DNA from: Blastococcus tunisiensis
GTDB taxonomy: Bacteria; Actinomycetota; Actinomycetes; Mycobacteriales; Geodermatophilaceae
DNA length: 64,000 nt
NCBI RefSeq assembly: GCF_900112815.1
Contig: NZ_FOND01000017.1
Location: forward strand, 27,376 to 91,375
Direction of reading: 5' to 3'
Shown: one piece after another, positions 44,232 through 52,925 of the stretch
Position numbering within the stretch: the first letter of the stretch is position 1
How the letters are laid out: each line of letters starts with the position of its first letter
The notes under the pieces: generated by a model
What the model saw: only the letters and a program-made list of their open reading frames with translations
Database searches by the model: none
Told to the model about the DNA's origin: nothing
Made by a program: the position numbers and the translations under genes

Positions 44232-45280
44232 CCGAGTTCACGTATGCGGCGTCCGGCGTGGACATCGACGCCGGGGAGCGTGCCGTCACGCTGATGAAGG
44301 CCGCCGTCGAGCGGACCAACCGGCCGGAGGTTGTGGGCGGCCTCGGTGGCTTCGCCGGCTTGTTCGCCCTGGACACGCAGAAGTACCGCACGCCCCTGCT
44401 GGCGTCCTCGACCGACGGCGTCGGCACCAAGATCGCCCTCGCCCGGCAACTGGACCGGCACGACACGGTGGGCATCGACCTCGTCGCCATGGTCGTCGAC
44501 GACCTCGTGGCCTGTGGCGCCGAGCCGCTGTTCCTCCAGGACTACGTGGCCTGCGGCAAGGTCGTCCCCGAGCGGATCGCCGCGATCGTCACCGGCATCG
44601 CCGCCGGCTGCACCCAGGCCGGCGCGGCCCTGGTCGGTGGGGAGACCGCCGAGCACGGCGACCTGATGGAGGCCGACGAGTACGACCTGGCCGCCACCGC
44701 GGTCGGGGTCGTGGAGGCCGACGCCGTCCTGGGGCCCGAGCGGGTGCGGGCGGGTGACGTCGTCGTGGCGATGGCGTCGTCCGGCTTCCACTCCAACGGC
44801 TACTCGCTGGTGCGCCGGGTGGTGGCCGCCGCGGGGCTCGACCTGTCCGCGACGCCGGCCGGGCTGGACCGCCCGCTGGGCGAGGAGCTGCTCGAGCCCA
44901 CCCGCATCTACGCCCAGGACTGCCTGGCGCTGGTCGAGGCCTTCGGGGTCGACGGCGTGCACGCGTACGCGCACATCACCGGCGGCGGGCTGGCCGGCAA
45001 CACCGCGCGCGTCCTCCCGGACGGTCTGGAGGCGGTGCTCGACCGCGGCACCTGGGCGCTGCCGGCGGCGGTCCGGCTGATGGAGGAGCACGGCGTCCCC
45101 CGCGCGGAGTCCGAGCGCGCCTTCAACTGCGGCGTCGGCATGGTCGCCGCGGTGGCACCCGAGACGGCCGACGCCGTCGTGGCCCGGCTCGACGCCGCCG
45201 GGGTGCCCGCCTGGGTCGCCGGCACGGTCGGTCCGCGCACGGGCGACACCGCTGCCCGCCTGGAGGGCACCTACCGCTGA
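44228..45280 (+). CDS. purM: AIR synthetase
   Basis: 350 residues from the ATG at 44228. Closes the imidazole ring of AIR with ATP. Visible: STDGVGTKIALA, LVAMVVDDLVACGAEPLFLQDYVACG, GGETAEHGDLM, and SSGFHSNGYSLVR. Last gene of the purF-purM pair; a terminator follows at 45295. Confidence 0.97.
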   Translation: MTEFTYAASGVDIDAGERAVTLMKAAVERTNRPEVVGGLGGFAGLFALDTQKYRTPLLASSTDGVGTKIALARQLDRHDTVGIDLVAMVVDDLVACGAEPLFLQDYVACGKVVPERIAAIVTGIAAGCTQAGAALVGGETAEHGDLMEADEYDLAATAVGVVEADAVLGPERVRAGDVVVAMASSGFHSNGYSLVRRVVAAAGLDLSATPAGLDRPLGEELLEPTRIYAQDCLALVEAFGVDGVHAYAHITGGGLAGNTARVLPDGLEAVLDRGTWALPAAVRLMEEHGVPRAESERAFNCGVGMVAAVAPETADAVVARLDAAGVPAWVAGTVGPRTGDTAARLEGTYR

Positions 45281-45294
45281 GGCGGGCACACCCC

Positions 45295-45326
45295 GACGCC
45301 GCAGCTCCCGGGGGAGCTGCGGCGTC
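45295..45326. terminator. 15-bp hairpin between purM and DUF3073 gene
   Basis: GACGCCGCAGCTCCC (45295-45309), short G loop, GGGAGCTGCGGCGTC (45312-45326). Perfect stem between convergent genes. Confidence 0.85.
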
Positions 45327-45345
45327 CGCGATCAGGTGCTGAGGA

Positions 45346-45579
45346 TCAGCGGCTCAACGCGGGGCGACCGTCGTCGTCCTCGTCGTCGTCGTCGTCCGCC
45401 CAGCGGTCGCTGTACTCGTCGTCGTCCTCGTCGTCGTCCGTCGCCCGGGAAAAGGCGGTGTAGGACGGCGTCGAACCGGCGAGCTCCTTCTGCAGTGCAG
45501 AAAGGTCGGTGTTCGGTGAGCTGTACTTGAGCTCACGGGCCACGCGTGTCTGCTTGGCCTTCGCTCGGCCGCGCCCCAT
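45346..45579 (-). CDS. DUF3073 family protein
   Basis: 77 residues from the ATG at 45579. A basic start MGRGRAKAKQTRVARELKYSS is the family's mark; the C-terminal half is almost pure Asp/Glu (DDDEDDDEYSDRWADDDDDED). This charge split is typical. It lies next to purM in mycobacteria and Streptomyces too. Function unknown; a nucleic-acid or ribosome partner is only a guess. Confidence 0.9.
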   Translation of the reverse strand: MGRGRAKAKQTRVARELKYSSPNTDLSALQKELAGSTPSYTAFSRATDDDEDDDEYSDRWADDDDDEDDDGRPALSR

Positions 45580-45729
45580 CGGCTCGACCCCCTCGCTACG
45601 GAGTGCGGGCGTCCAGCCGGCGGGCTGGAACGGCCCGCGTGGCGACCCCGACTGAGTGACAATGTCTCGGACAACCTTACGACACGGATCGACGTCGGGC
45701 ACACGTCCCTCCTCCGGAGGGGTCCTTCG

Positions 45730-46794
45730 TCAGCCGGGGAGCCGGATGGTGGCCAGCCGGCCGACCGAGCGGATGCGCTCCTCGGCCAGCCGGTCGGCCG
45801 CGACGGCGGGGGAGACGCCCTCCTCGTCGGCGGCCCGGAACACCCGCAGCGCGACGTCGAAGATCCCGTCCGCCTTCGACCGCGCCCGGGCGAAGGAGAA
45901 CCCGTGCCGTTCGTCCTCGACCTGGATGACCCCGCCGGCGTTCACCAGGTAGTCCGGCGCGTAGAGGATGCCGCGGTCGCGCAGCTGCCCGGCGACGTCG
46001 GGGGTGGCGAGCTGGTTGTTCGCCCCGCCGCAGACGATCCGGGAGGGCAGCGCCGCCACCGTCCCGGGGTCCAGCGCGCCGCCGAGGGCGTTGGGGGAGT
46101 AGACGTCGTGCTCGGTGCGGATCAGGGTCGCGGTGTCGGGCACGGCCCGCACCTGCGGGTGGCGCGCCCGGACGCGCTCGACCGCCGCCGGGTCGACGTC
46201 GGTGACCACCACGTCCGCCCCGTCGTCGGCGAGGTGGCCGATCAGGTGCGAGCCGACCTTGCCGGCGCCGGCCACGGCCACGGTCCGCCCGGCCAGCGAC
46301 CGGGAGCCCCAGCAGTGCTGGGCGGCCGCCTGCATGCCCAGGAAGACCCCGTACGCGGTGAGGACCGAGGAGTCGCCGCAGCCGCCGTAGGCCTCCGACC
46401 GGCCGTGGGCGAACCGGGTCTCGCGGGCGACGACGTCCAGGTCGGCGTTGGACGTGCCGACGTCGCAGGCCGTCAGGTAGCGGCCGCCCAGTGCCTCGAC
46501 GAACCGCCCGTAGGCGCGCAGCAGGGCCTCGGTCTTGTCGGTCCGCGGATCCCCGATGATCACGGCCTTGCCGCCGCCGAGGTCGAGGCCGGCCAGGCTG
46601 TTCTTGTACGACATGGCCGCGGACAGCCGCAGGGCGTCCGCGACGGCGGACTCCTCGTCGGCGTAGGGGTAGAACCGCGTGCCGCCCAGGGCGGGGCCCA
46701 GCGCCGTGGAGTGGACCGCGATGACGGCTCGCAGACCCGACTCGGCGTCGCTGCAGAAGACGACCTGCTCATGACCGGAACCGAGGATCTCCAC
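45730..46794 (-). CDS. Leucine/valine dehydrogenase (Glu/Leu/Phe/Val family)
   Basis: 354 residues from the ATG at 46794. NAD-dependent deamination of branched-chain amino acids. The catalytic-lysine region [13 protein letters not shown] (Lys76) and MSYKNS (Lys64), then Rossmann motif [11 protein letters not shown]. In Streptomyces a valine dehydrogenase gene lies beside purM and the DUF3073 gene, as here. The stop abuts GTCCTTCG, also seen at the stop of the lipoprotein gene at 51461. Confidence 0.92.
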   Translation of the reverse strand: MEILGSGHEQVVFCSDAESGLRAVIAVHSTALGPALGGTRFYPYADEESAVADALRLSAAMSYKNSLAGLDLGGGKAVIIGDPRTDKTEALLRAYGRFVEALGGRYLTACDVGTSNADLDVVARETRFAHGRSEAYGGCGDSSVLTAYGVFLGMQAAAQHCWGSRSLAGRTVAVAGAGKVGSHLIGHLADDGADVVVTDVDPAAVERVRARHPQVRAVPDTATLIRTEHDVYSPNALGGALDPGTVAALPSRIVCGGANNQLATPDVAGQLRDRGILYAPDYLVNAGGVIQVEDERHGFSFARARSKADGIFDVALRVFRAADEEGVSPAVAADRLAEERIRSVGRLATIRLPG

Positions 46795-46937
46795 GTCCGG
46801 AGCCTAGAGCGACCGGGACACATCCCCCGTCGGAAGGGCGTGCAGGCGGGTCCACCCACGGGGACGGGCCGGTGGGAGGCATGATTCCCCAGGACAGGCG
46901 GGGGCGAGGCAGCTCCCGCGAGCACAGGAGGACACCC

Positions 46938-47942
46938 ATGGCCCGACCCCACCGTTCGCCGGCGATCGCCCTGCTCTCGGTCGTGGTGGCCGCACCGCTC
47001 CTGCTCGCCGCGTGCACCACCGGAGACGGCGGGTCCGACGGTGGCGGTACGGACCCGGGCCCCGGCGGCGGTGGTGGCGGTGGGGGCCTCGCCTTCTCCG
47101 TCATCACCCACGGCTCGGCCGGCGACGCCTTCTGGGACGTCGTCCAGAACGGCGCGGAGGCGGCCGGCGAGGACCTGGGGATCGAGGTGGACTACCAGAG
47201 CGACGGCGACCCGCAGCGCCAGGCGCAGCTCATCGATGCCGCGGTCAACCGGGAGGTCGACGGGATCGTGGTCTCGATGGCCAACCCCGACGCCCTGGAG
47301 GACTCCATCACCGCGGCCGTGGACGCGGGCATCCCGGTGGTGACCATCAACAGCGGTGGCGAGCGGTCGGCGGAGCTCGGCGCCATCGGCCACGTGGGCC
47401 AGGACGAGACGATCGCCGGCCGCGGTGCCGGGCAGGAGCTGGCGGCCCGGGGGGCGACGAACGTGCTCTGCGTCGTCCACGAGGCCGGCAACATCGGCCT
47501 GGAGCAGCGTTGTGCCGGCGCCGCCGAGGGCCTGGGCAGCCCGCTGACCCCGGTGCAGGTCGACGTGAACGACCTCCAGGGCGCCCAGTCGACGATCACC
47601 TCCCAGCTGCAGAGCGACCCGACCATCGACGCGGTGCTCACGCTGAACTCCGCCGTCGCCGCGGTGGCCGTCGCCGCGGCCGGCGACGCCGGGTCGGAGG
47701 CGCAGGTGGCCACCTTCGACCTGAACTCCGACGTCATCAGCGGCATCCAGGACGGCGACATCGCCTTCGCCGTCGACCAGCAGCAGTACGAGCAGGGCTA
47801 CCTGCCGGTGGTGATGCTGAAGCTGTACGCGGAGAACCTGAACACCGTCGGCGGCGGGCAGCCGGTCCTCACCGGGCCGGGGATCGTGGACGAGAGCAAC
47901 GTCGACGAGATCGCCGACCTGGCCTCGGCCGGCACGCGCTGA
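46938..47942 (+). CDS. Sugar-type ABC transporter substrate-binding lipoprotein
   Basis: 334 residues from the ATG at 46938 (CAGGAGG upstream). Lipobox LAAC with Cys26, a Gly/Asp linker, then a periplasmic-binding-protein type 1 fold (FSVITHGSAGDAFWDVVQNGAEAAGEDLGIEV; IDAAVNREVDGIVVSMANPD). Ligand probably a sugar or inositol-like polyol; unresolved. First gene of the complete ABC system. Confidence 0.9.
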   Translation: MARPHRSPAIALLSVVVAAPLLLAACTTGDGGSDGGGTDPGPGGGGGGGGLAFSVITHGSAGDAFWDVVQNGAEAAGEDLGIEVDYQSDGDPQRQAQLIDAAVNREVDGIVVSMANPDALEDSITAAVDAGIPVVTINSGGERSAELGAIGHVGQDETIAGRGAGQELAARGATNVLCVVHEAGNIGLEQRCAGAAEGLGSPLTPVQVDVNDLQGAQSTITSQLQSDPTIDAVLTLNSAVAAVAVAAAGDAGSEAQVATFDLNSDVISGIQDGDIAFAVDQQQYEQGYLPVVMLKLYAENLNTVGGGQPVLTGPGIVDESNVDEIADLASAGTR

Positions 47943-48034
47943 GCGCGCCGGCGCAGGCGGGGACGCCGCCGCCAGCGGCCGGGCGGCGGGCCGACGAGCG
48001 GCTCGCCGCGGCCGGCCCGCTGCGCCGGCTGCTG

Positions 48035-49009
48035 GTGAAGCCGGAGCTCGGTGCGCTCATCGGGGCGGTGGCCGTCTTCACCTTCTTCGCCGTCCAGTCG
48101 GAGGTGTTCCGCTCGGCGCGGGGCGTGGCCAACTGGCTGGACCCGGCCTCGACGCTGGGCATCATGGCCGTCGCCGTGGCCCTGCTGATGATCGGCGGGC
48201 ACTTCGACCTCTCGGCCGGCGTCATGGTCGGGACGACGGCGCTGACGGTGGGCATCGTCGCCGTCGAGTTCCGGCAGAACCTGTGGGTGGCGATCGCCGT
48301 CGCGCTGGTCGTGGCCCTGGCGATCGGCTTCTCCAACGGGTGGCTGGTGACGCGCACCGGGCTGCCCAGCTTCATCATCACGCTCGGCACCTTCCTCATG
48401 CTCCAGGGCCTGAACCTGGGCCTGACCAAGCTGTTCACCAGCACGGTCACCGTCGGGGGGATCGACGACGTGCCCGGGTACGCCGCGGCGGAGTGGGTGT
48501 TCGCCTCCCGGCTGAGCGTCGCCGGCACCGAGTTCCGCGTCGCCATCCTCTGGTGGGTGCTGTTCACGGCGCTGGCGACGTGGGTGCTGCTGCGCACCCG
48601 GTTCGGCAACTGGGTGTTCGCCACCGGCGGTGACGAGGTGGCCGCGCGCAACGTGGGCGTCCCCGCCCGGCGGACCACGATCACCCTGTTCATGACGACG
48701 GCGGCGGCGGCGTGGTTCGTCGGCGTGACGCTGGCGGTGCGGCTGACGTCGGTGCAGGCGAACACCGGCATCGGACAGGAGCTGATCTTCATCGTGGCCG
48801 CGGTGATCGGCGGCTGCCTGCTCACCGGCGGCTTCGGGTCCGCGATCGGGGCCTCGCTCGGCGCGCTGATCTTCGGCATGACGCAGCTGGGCATCCCCTA
48901 CCTGCGCTGGGACGCCGACTGGTTCTACTTCTTCCTCGGCGCGATGCTGCTGCTCGCCGTGCTGACCAACCGGCTGGTCCGCCGCTACGCCGAGGCGGCC
49001 CACAGATGA
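48035..49009 (+). CDS. Sugar-type ABC transporter permease
   Basis: 324 residues from the GTG at 48035, the only conventional start in reach. The reading frame stays open upstream, and 30 more codons back to a CTG at 47939 (CTGA overlap with the lipoprotein stop) look protein-like (ADERLAAAGPLRRLL) and match the length of the paralogue's N-terminus, so the true start may be upstream. About nine membrane segments; [39 protein letters not shown]. The stop overlaps the ATPase start. Confidence 0.88.
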   Translation: MKPELGALIGAVAVFTFFAVQSEVFRSARGVANWLDPASTLGIMAVAVALLMIGGHFDLSAGVMVGTTALTVGIVAVEFRQNLWVAIAVALVVALAIGFSNGWLVTRTGLPSFIITLGTFLMLQGLNLGLTKLFTSTVTVGGIDDVPGYAAAEWVFASRLSVAGTEFRVAILWWVLFTALATWVLLRTRFGNWVFATGGDEVAARNVGVPARRTTITLFMTTAAAAWFVGVTLAVRLTSVQANTGIGQELIFIVAAVIGGCLLTGGFGSAIGASLGALIFGMTQLGIPYLRWDADWFYFFLGAMLLLAVLTNRLVRRYAEAAHR

Positions 49010-49815
49010 GCGGGGTCGGTGGGGGAGCGACGCAGTCCCCGCCCCTGCTCGAGCTGCGGGACGTCGGCAAGGACTACGGCTCGGTGATCGCCCTGGACGG
49101 CATCAGCACCACCGTGCGCGCCGGGGAGGTCACCTGCGTGCTCGGCGACAACGGGGCGGGCAAGTCGACGCTGATCAAGATCCTGTCCGGCGTCCACCGT
49201 CCCGACCGCGGCGAGCTGCTGCTCGACGGGCGGCCGGTCGCCTTCGGGGCGCCACGGGACGCTCTGGACGCCGGCATCGCCACGGTCTACCAGGACCTGG
49301 CGATGATCCCGCTGATGGCGATCTGGCGGAACTTCTTCCTGGGTGCGGAGCCGACCCGGGGGTGGGGGCCGTTCCGGCGGTTCGACGCCGCGACCGCCCG
49401 GGAGACGACCCGCCGGGCCTTGGCGGAGATGGGGATCGACCTTCGGGACCCCGACCAGCCGGTCGGCACGCTGTCGGGCGGCGAGCGGCAGTCCGTCGCG
49501 ATCGCCCGCGCGGTGCACTTCGGCGCCCGGGTGCTGATCCTGGACGAGCCGACCTCCGCGCTCGGGGTCAAGCAGGCCGGCGTCGTCCTGCGGTACGTCG
49601 CCCAGGCACGGGACCGGGGCGTGGGCGTCGTGCTGATCACCCACAACCCGCACCACGCCTATCCGGTCGGCGACCGCTTCCTGCTGCTGAACCGCGGTCG
49701 CAGCCTCGGCAGCTTCGCCAAGGGCGAGGTGGACCGGGACGAGCTGACCCGGCTCATGGCCGGCGGCGCGGAGCTGGACCAGCTGACGCACGAGCTGGAG
49801 CGCCCGCCCTCCTGA
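49006..49815 (+). CDS. Sugar-type ABC transporter ATPase
   Basis: 269 residues, a single-NBD form. Walker [10 protein letters not shown] (47-55), Q-loop YQDL, signature LSGGERQ (156-162), Walker [11 protein letters not shown], switch His213 in ITHN: all intact, in contrast to the paralogue at 23779. It energises the permease at 48035. Confidence 0.93.
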   Translation: MSGVGGGATQSPPLLELRDVGKDYGSVIALDGISTTVRAGEVTCVLGDNGAGKSTLIKILSGVHRPDRGELLLDGRPVAFGAPRDALDAGIATVYQDLAMIPLMAIWRNFFLGAEPTRGWGPFRRFDAATARETTRRALAEMGIDLRDPDQPVGTLSGGERQSVAIARAVHFGARVLILDEPTSALGVKQAGVVLRYVAQARDRGVGVVLITHNPHHAYPVGDRFLLLNRGRSLGSFAKGEVDRDELTRLMAGGAELDQLTHELERPPS

Positions 49816-49816
49816 C

Positions 49817-49846
49817 GCCGATTGTCGACATACCGACAGTCGCGGC
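49817..49846 (+). terminator. Weak hairpin after the ABC operon
   Basis: TTGTCG and CGACA arms around ACATAC with outer GCCG/CGGC-like pairs. Weak compared with the other terminators. The remaining gap to 49981 shows no riboswitch I recognise. Confidence 0.35.
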
Positions 49847-49981
49847 GCGGTCACTCATCGTTCTTGCCGCGGCGCGCCACTTGTTCCGCGTGTTGTCTTT
49901 GTGACTCATGGTGATGCTGCGACTCTCGCTGGGCGTCGATGACCGCCGTCGACGCCCACCCTCTTCCCCAGGGAGCGAGAC

Positions 49982-51367
49982 ATGTTCCAGCGCCGTCCAT
50001 CCGGACCGGCGACTCCGTCGGTCCCCGGGCGTTCGCGCGCCCGCCGGCCGGTCGCGGGCCGTCGGCCGCGCCCCGCACGGACCGCCCTCGTCGCCGCCGT
50101 CACCGGCATGACGCTGCTGGCCATCGCCGGCCCCGCCTCCGCCGTGCCCGCGCCGCCACCGAACCCGAGCGACAGCCAGCTCGGCGCCGCGCGGGCCGAG
50201 CAGGACGCCGCCGCTGCCGAGGTCGGCCGGATCGCCGCACTCGTCGCCGGCGCGGAGGCGGAGCTGGAGAAGGTCGGCGTCCTGGCCGAGGCGGCCGGCA
50301 CGGCGTACCTGCAGGCCGAGGAGGCGCTGCTGCAGGCCCAGGAGGCCGCGGACCGGACCGCCGCGGAGCTGCAGGTGGCCGCCGACGCCGTGACGGCGTC
50401 CCAGGCCCGCATCGCGACCTTCTCCCGGGACAGCTACATGAAGGGGGCGCAGCTGAGCACGACCGCCGCCCTGCTGGACTCCGCCGGCCCCGGTGAGCTG
50501 ATCCAGAACGCCGCGATGCTCGCCTACGTGGCCGACAACCAGGTCGACGTCCTCAGCGAGCTGGAGGTGGCGAAGGTGACCCAGGCCAACGCCGACTCCG
50601 CCGCCCGGGCCGCCCGCGACCAGATGGCCGCGGCGGAGGAGGCCGCGGAGGCGGCGAAGGTGCAGGCCGACCGGCAGCTGGCCGCCCAGCAGGGGGCCTA
50701 CGAGCAGGTGGCTGCGCAGAAGACGGCGTACGAGGCGCAGCTGCAGAGCGCGCAGATCCGGCTCCTGGAGCTCCAGGGCGCCCGGGACGCCTACCAGCAG
50801 TGGGTCGCCCAGAAGGCGGCGGAGGAGGCCGCGGCCGCCCGGGCCGCCCAGGAGGCCGCCGCACGAGCAGCGGCAGCGGCGGCGGCCGCCGCCGGTGGGG
50901 GCGGCAGCGGTGGCGGCGGCGGTGGCGCATCCGGCGGCGGAGGCGGTGGCGGTGGCGGCAACCACGTCGCGCCGACCTCCGGCCGGGTGAGCAGCTGCTA
51001 CGGCGCCCGCTGGGGCGTCACGCACTACGGGGTCGACATCGCCGCCCCGATCGGGACGAACGTGTACGCCGCCACCTCCGGCGTGGTGAAGCGCGCCGGT
51101 TCGGCGACCGGCTTCGGCCAGGCCGTCTACATCCTCGGGGACGACGGCTACGTCACCGTCTACGGGCACGTGAACCGGTACTTCGTGTCCTACGGCGAGC
51201 GGGTGTCGGCCGGTGAGGTCATCGCCGAGGTCGGCAACCGCGGGCAGTCGACCGGCCCGCACCTGCACTTCGAGGTGCACCGCAACGGCATGCTCTACAG
51301 CCAGCAGATCAACCCGGTGCCCTGGCTCAACGCGCGCGGCGTCTACATCGGCGGCTGCGGGGGCTGA
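49982..51367 (+). CDS. Secreted M23-family peptidoglycan peptidase with coiled coil
   Basis: 461 residues. Basic N-terminus and signal peptide (TALVAAVTGMTLLAIAGPASA, cut near residue 54), a long Ala/Glu/Gln coiled coil (about 65-300), a polyalanine then polyglycine linker (about 300-330), and a C-terminal LytM domain with HYGVD (His and Asp near 348-352) and HLHFEV (near 426). The coiled coil resembles the inhibitory or FtsEX/RipC-type helical domain of cell-separation hydrolases. Zinc ligands look complete. It probably cleaves peptide stems in the wall. Confidence 0.9.
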   Translation: MFQRRPSGPATPSVPGRSRARRPVAGRRPRPARTALVAAVTGMTLLAIAGPASAVPAPPPNPSDSQLGAARAEQDAAAAEVGRIAALVAGAEAELEKVGVLAEAAGTAYLQAEEALLQAQEAADRTAAELQVAADAVTASQARIATFSRDSYMKGAQLSTTAALLDSAGPGELIQNAAMLAYVADNQVDVLSELEVAKVTQANADSAARAARDQMAAAEEAAEAAKVQADRQLAAQQGAYEQVAAQKTAYEAQLQSAQIRLLELQGARDAYQQWVAQKAAEEAAAARAAQEAAARAAAAAAAAAGGGGSGGGGGGASGGGGGGGGGNHVAPTSGRVSSCYGARWGVTHYGVDIAAPIGTNVYAATSGVVKRAGSATGFGQAVYILGDDGYVTVYGHVNRYFVSYGERVSAGEVIAEVGNRGQSTGPHLHFEVHRNGMLYSQQINPVPWLNARGVYIGGCGG

Positions 51368-51406
51368 CGCCACGCACGGCCGGTGGCCCGCCACCGAGTG
51401 GCCCCC

Positions 51407-51459
51407 CTGCAGGGGCCCGCCGCGAGCGTGCGAGCGGTGGGGGGCAGGGGGGGTCCTTC
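51407..51459 (-). repeat. Dispersed GC-rich repeat, copy 2
   Basis: Inverted relative of 38563-38614 (about 47 of 53 positions). It fills the gap between the M23 gene and the lipoprotein gene and ends one base before the latter's stop, so it is probably a two-way terminator. Confidence 0.75.
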
Positions 51460-51460
51460 G

Positions 51461-51982
51461 TCAGCTGGTGGGGGCCGCGGGCTCGGTCTCGTCGACCTCG
51501 AGGCCGCACTCGGTGGTGAGGTAGGTCTGGACGTTCGTGGCCGAGGTGGTCAGCTCGCCGATGATCTCGGTGCTCCGCTCCTGCAGCTCGGCGGCGCTGG
51601 CGGGGTCGTTCACGTCGACGTCCGCGAAGGCCTGCGCGAACTGCTCGATGCCGTCGGCCAGCGACGCCCAGTCGCTCTCGATCTCGCTCGGCGGCTCGAT
51701 CTCGCGGACGTCGTCGGCCGCCTGCTGGAGCGCCGTGGCCAGGGCGGCGGGGTCCTCTCCGCCGCCGGTGAAGGCCGGTTCGACCTGCTCGAAGGCGGCG
51801 GCCGCCTGGGTGCAGAACTCGGAGTCGTCCTGCTCGGCGGTCGTCTCGGCGGCGCTGGACGTGCTCGCACTCGACTCCGACGACGCGGCGTCCTCGTCGT
51901 CGGAGCCTCCACAGGCGGTGACGAGGACGACGGCGGCGGCGAGGGAGAGCCCGCTGCGGCACACGGTGAGGGTTCGGCGCAT
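51461..51982 (-). CDS. Small lipoprotein, unknown
   Basis: 173 residues. Lipobox VTAC with Cys24, a Ser/Glu/Ala linker, then a helical domain with two further cysteines (EFCTQAAAAFEQVEP and YLTTECGLEVDE) that may form a disulfide. Exported and membrane-anchored. The family is typical of actinobacteria, but no function is known. Confidence 0.8.
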   Translation of the reverse strand: MRRTLTVCRSGLSLAAAVVLVTACGGSDDEDAASSESSASTSSAAETTAEQDDSEFCTQAAAAFEQVEPAFTGGGEDPAALATALQQAADDVREIEPPSEIESDWASLADGIEQFAQAFADVDVNDPASAAELQERSTEIIGELTTSATNVQTYLTTECGLEVDETEPAAPTS

Positions 51983-52031
51983 GCCGCGAGGCTAGCCGCC
52001 GGATGCGCACCCCTCCAGGTGTGCGGCTAGC

Positions 52032-52925
52032 GTGCCGGGCGTGGACGCCCCGGCTGACCCGCGCGCCTCGTGGTCCCTGCCCGCCCTGGGGGAGCTGCCC
52101 CGGACGGCGGAGCTGGAGCCGCTGGTGACCCGCGTCCTCGCGCCCAACCCGTCGGGGATGACCCTGGACGGCACGAACACCTACGTCGTCGGCGCACCCG
52201 GCAGCGGCCAGGCGGTCCTGGTGGACCCGGGACCCGACGACCCGGCCCACCTGGCCGCGGTCGAGGCCGTGCTCGCCGCACGGGATGCCCGCTGCGTCGC
52301 CGTCCTGGTCACCCACCACCACGGCGACCACGCGGAGGCGGCCCTGCCGTGGGGGAGCCACTTCGGTGCGCCGGTCGCCGCGGGGAGCGCGCAGGTCGCC
52401 GGGCCGGGCGGTCGCGTGCTCGACCACGGCGATCGCCTGCGGCAGGCCGGCACCACCCTCGACGTCGTGGCCACGCCCGGGCACACCAGCGACCACCTGG
52501 CCTTCCGGCTGGAGTCGGGCGCCGTGCTGGTCGGCGACCACGTCCTCGGCCGCGGCACCTCGGTCGTCACCCACCCGGAGGGCGACGTGGTCGCCTACCT
52601 GGAGTCCCTGCGCCGGGTGCACGACCTGGGCCCCAGCGCCCTCTACTGCGGGCACGGGCCGGAGCTCACCGAGGACCCGGGTGCGGTGCTCGGCTACTAC
52701 CTCGCCCACCGCGCCTACCGGGAGCACCAGCTGCTCGCGGCCCTCGGGCGGGGGCCGGCCGGCGTCGACGACCTGGTCGCGGAGATCTACGCGCAGGTGC
52801 CCCGCGCCGTCTGGCCGGCCGCGGCGCAGTCCACCCGGGCGACGCTGGACAAGCTGGTCGCGGAGGGCCGGGTCGTGTGGTGGGGGGCGGACGAGTCCGA
52901 CGCCGACCGGGTGCGCCTGGCGTGA
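52032..52925 (+). CDS. MBL-fold hydrolase with C-terminal winged helix (LACTB2-like)
   Basis: 297 residues from the GTG at 52032; a GTG at 52041 is equally possible. GMTLDGTNTYVV, then THHHGDH (His95, His97, Asp99, His100), ATPGHTSDHL and VGDHVLGRGTSVV; the last 80 residues form a winged-helix cap. Eukaryotic relatives are endoribonucleases; bacterial role unknown. It overlaps the AMP ligase by four bases. Confidence 0.88.
   Translation: MPGVDAPADPRASWSLPALGELPRTAELEPLVTRVLAPNPSGMTLDGTNTYVVGAPGSGQAVLVDPGPDDPAHLAAVEAVLAARDARCVAVLVTHHHGDHAEAALPWGSHFGAPVAAGSAQVAGPGGRVLDHGDRLRQAGTTLDVVATPGHTSDHLAFRLESGAVLVGDHVLGRGTSVVTHPEGDVVAYLESLRRVHDLGPSALYCGHGPELTEDPGAVLGYYLAHRAYREHQLLAALGRGPAGVDDLVAEIYAQVPRAVWPAAAQSTRATLDKLVAEGRVVWWGADESDADRVRLA

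Noticed and set aside
49816..49981. c-di-AMP riboswitch before the M23 peptidase gene
   Set aside because: Such riboswitches often precede cell-wall hydrolases in actinobacteria, but I could not find their conserved core here.
50880..50970. GGC/GGT-rich stretch in the M23 gene as a repeat array
   Set aside because: It is in frame and encodes the polyglycine linker; not a CRISPR or satellite.
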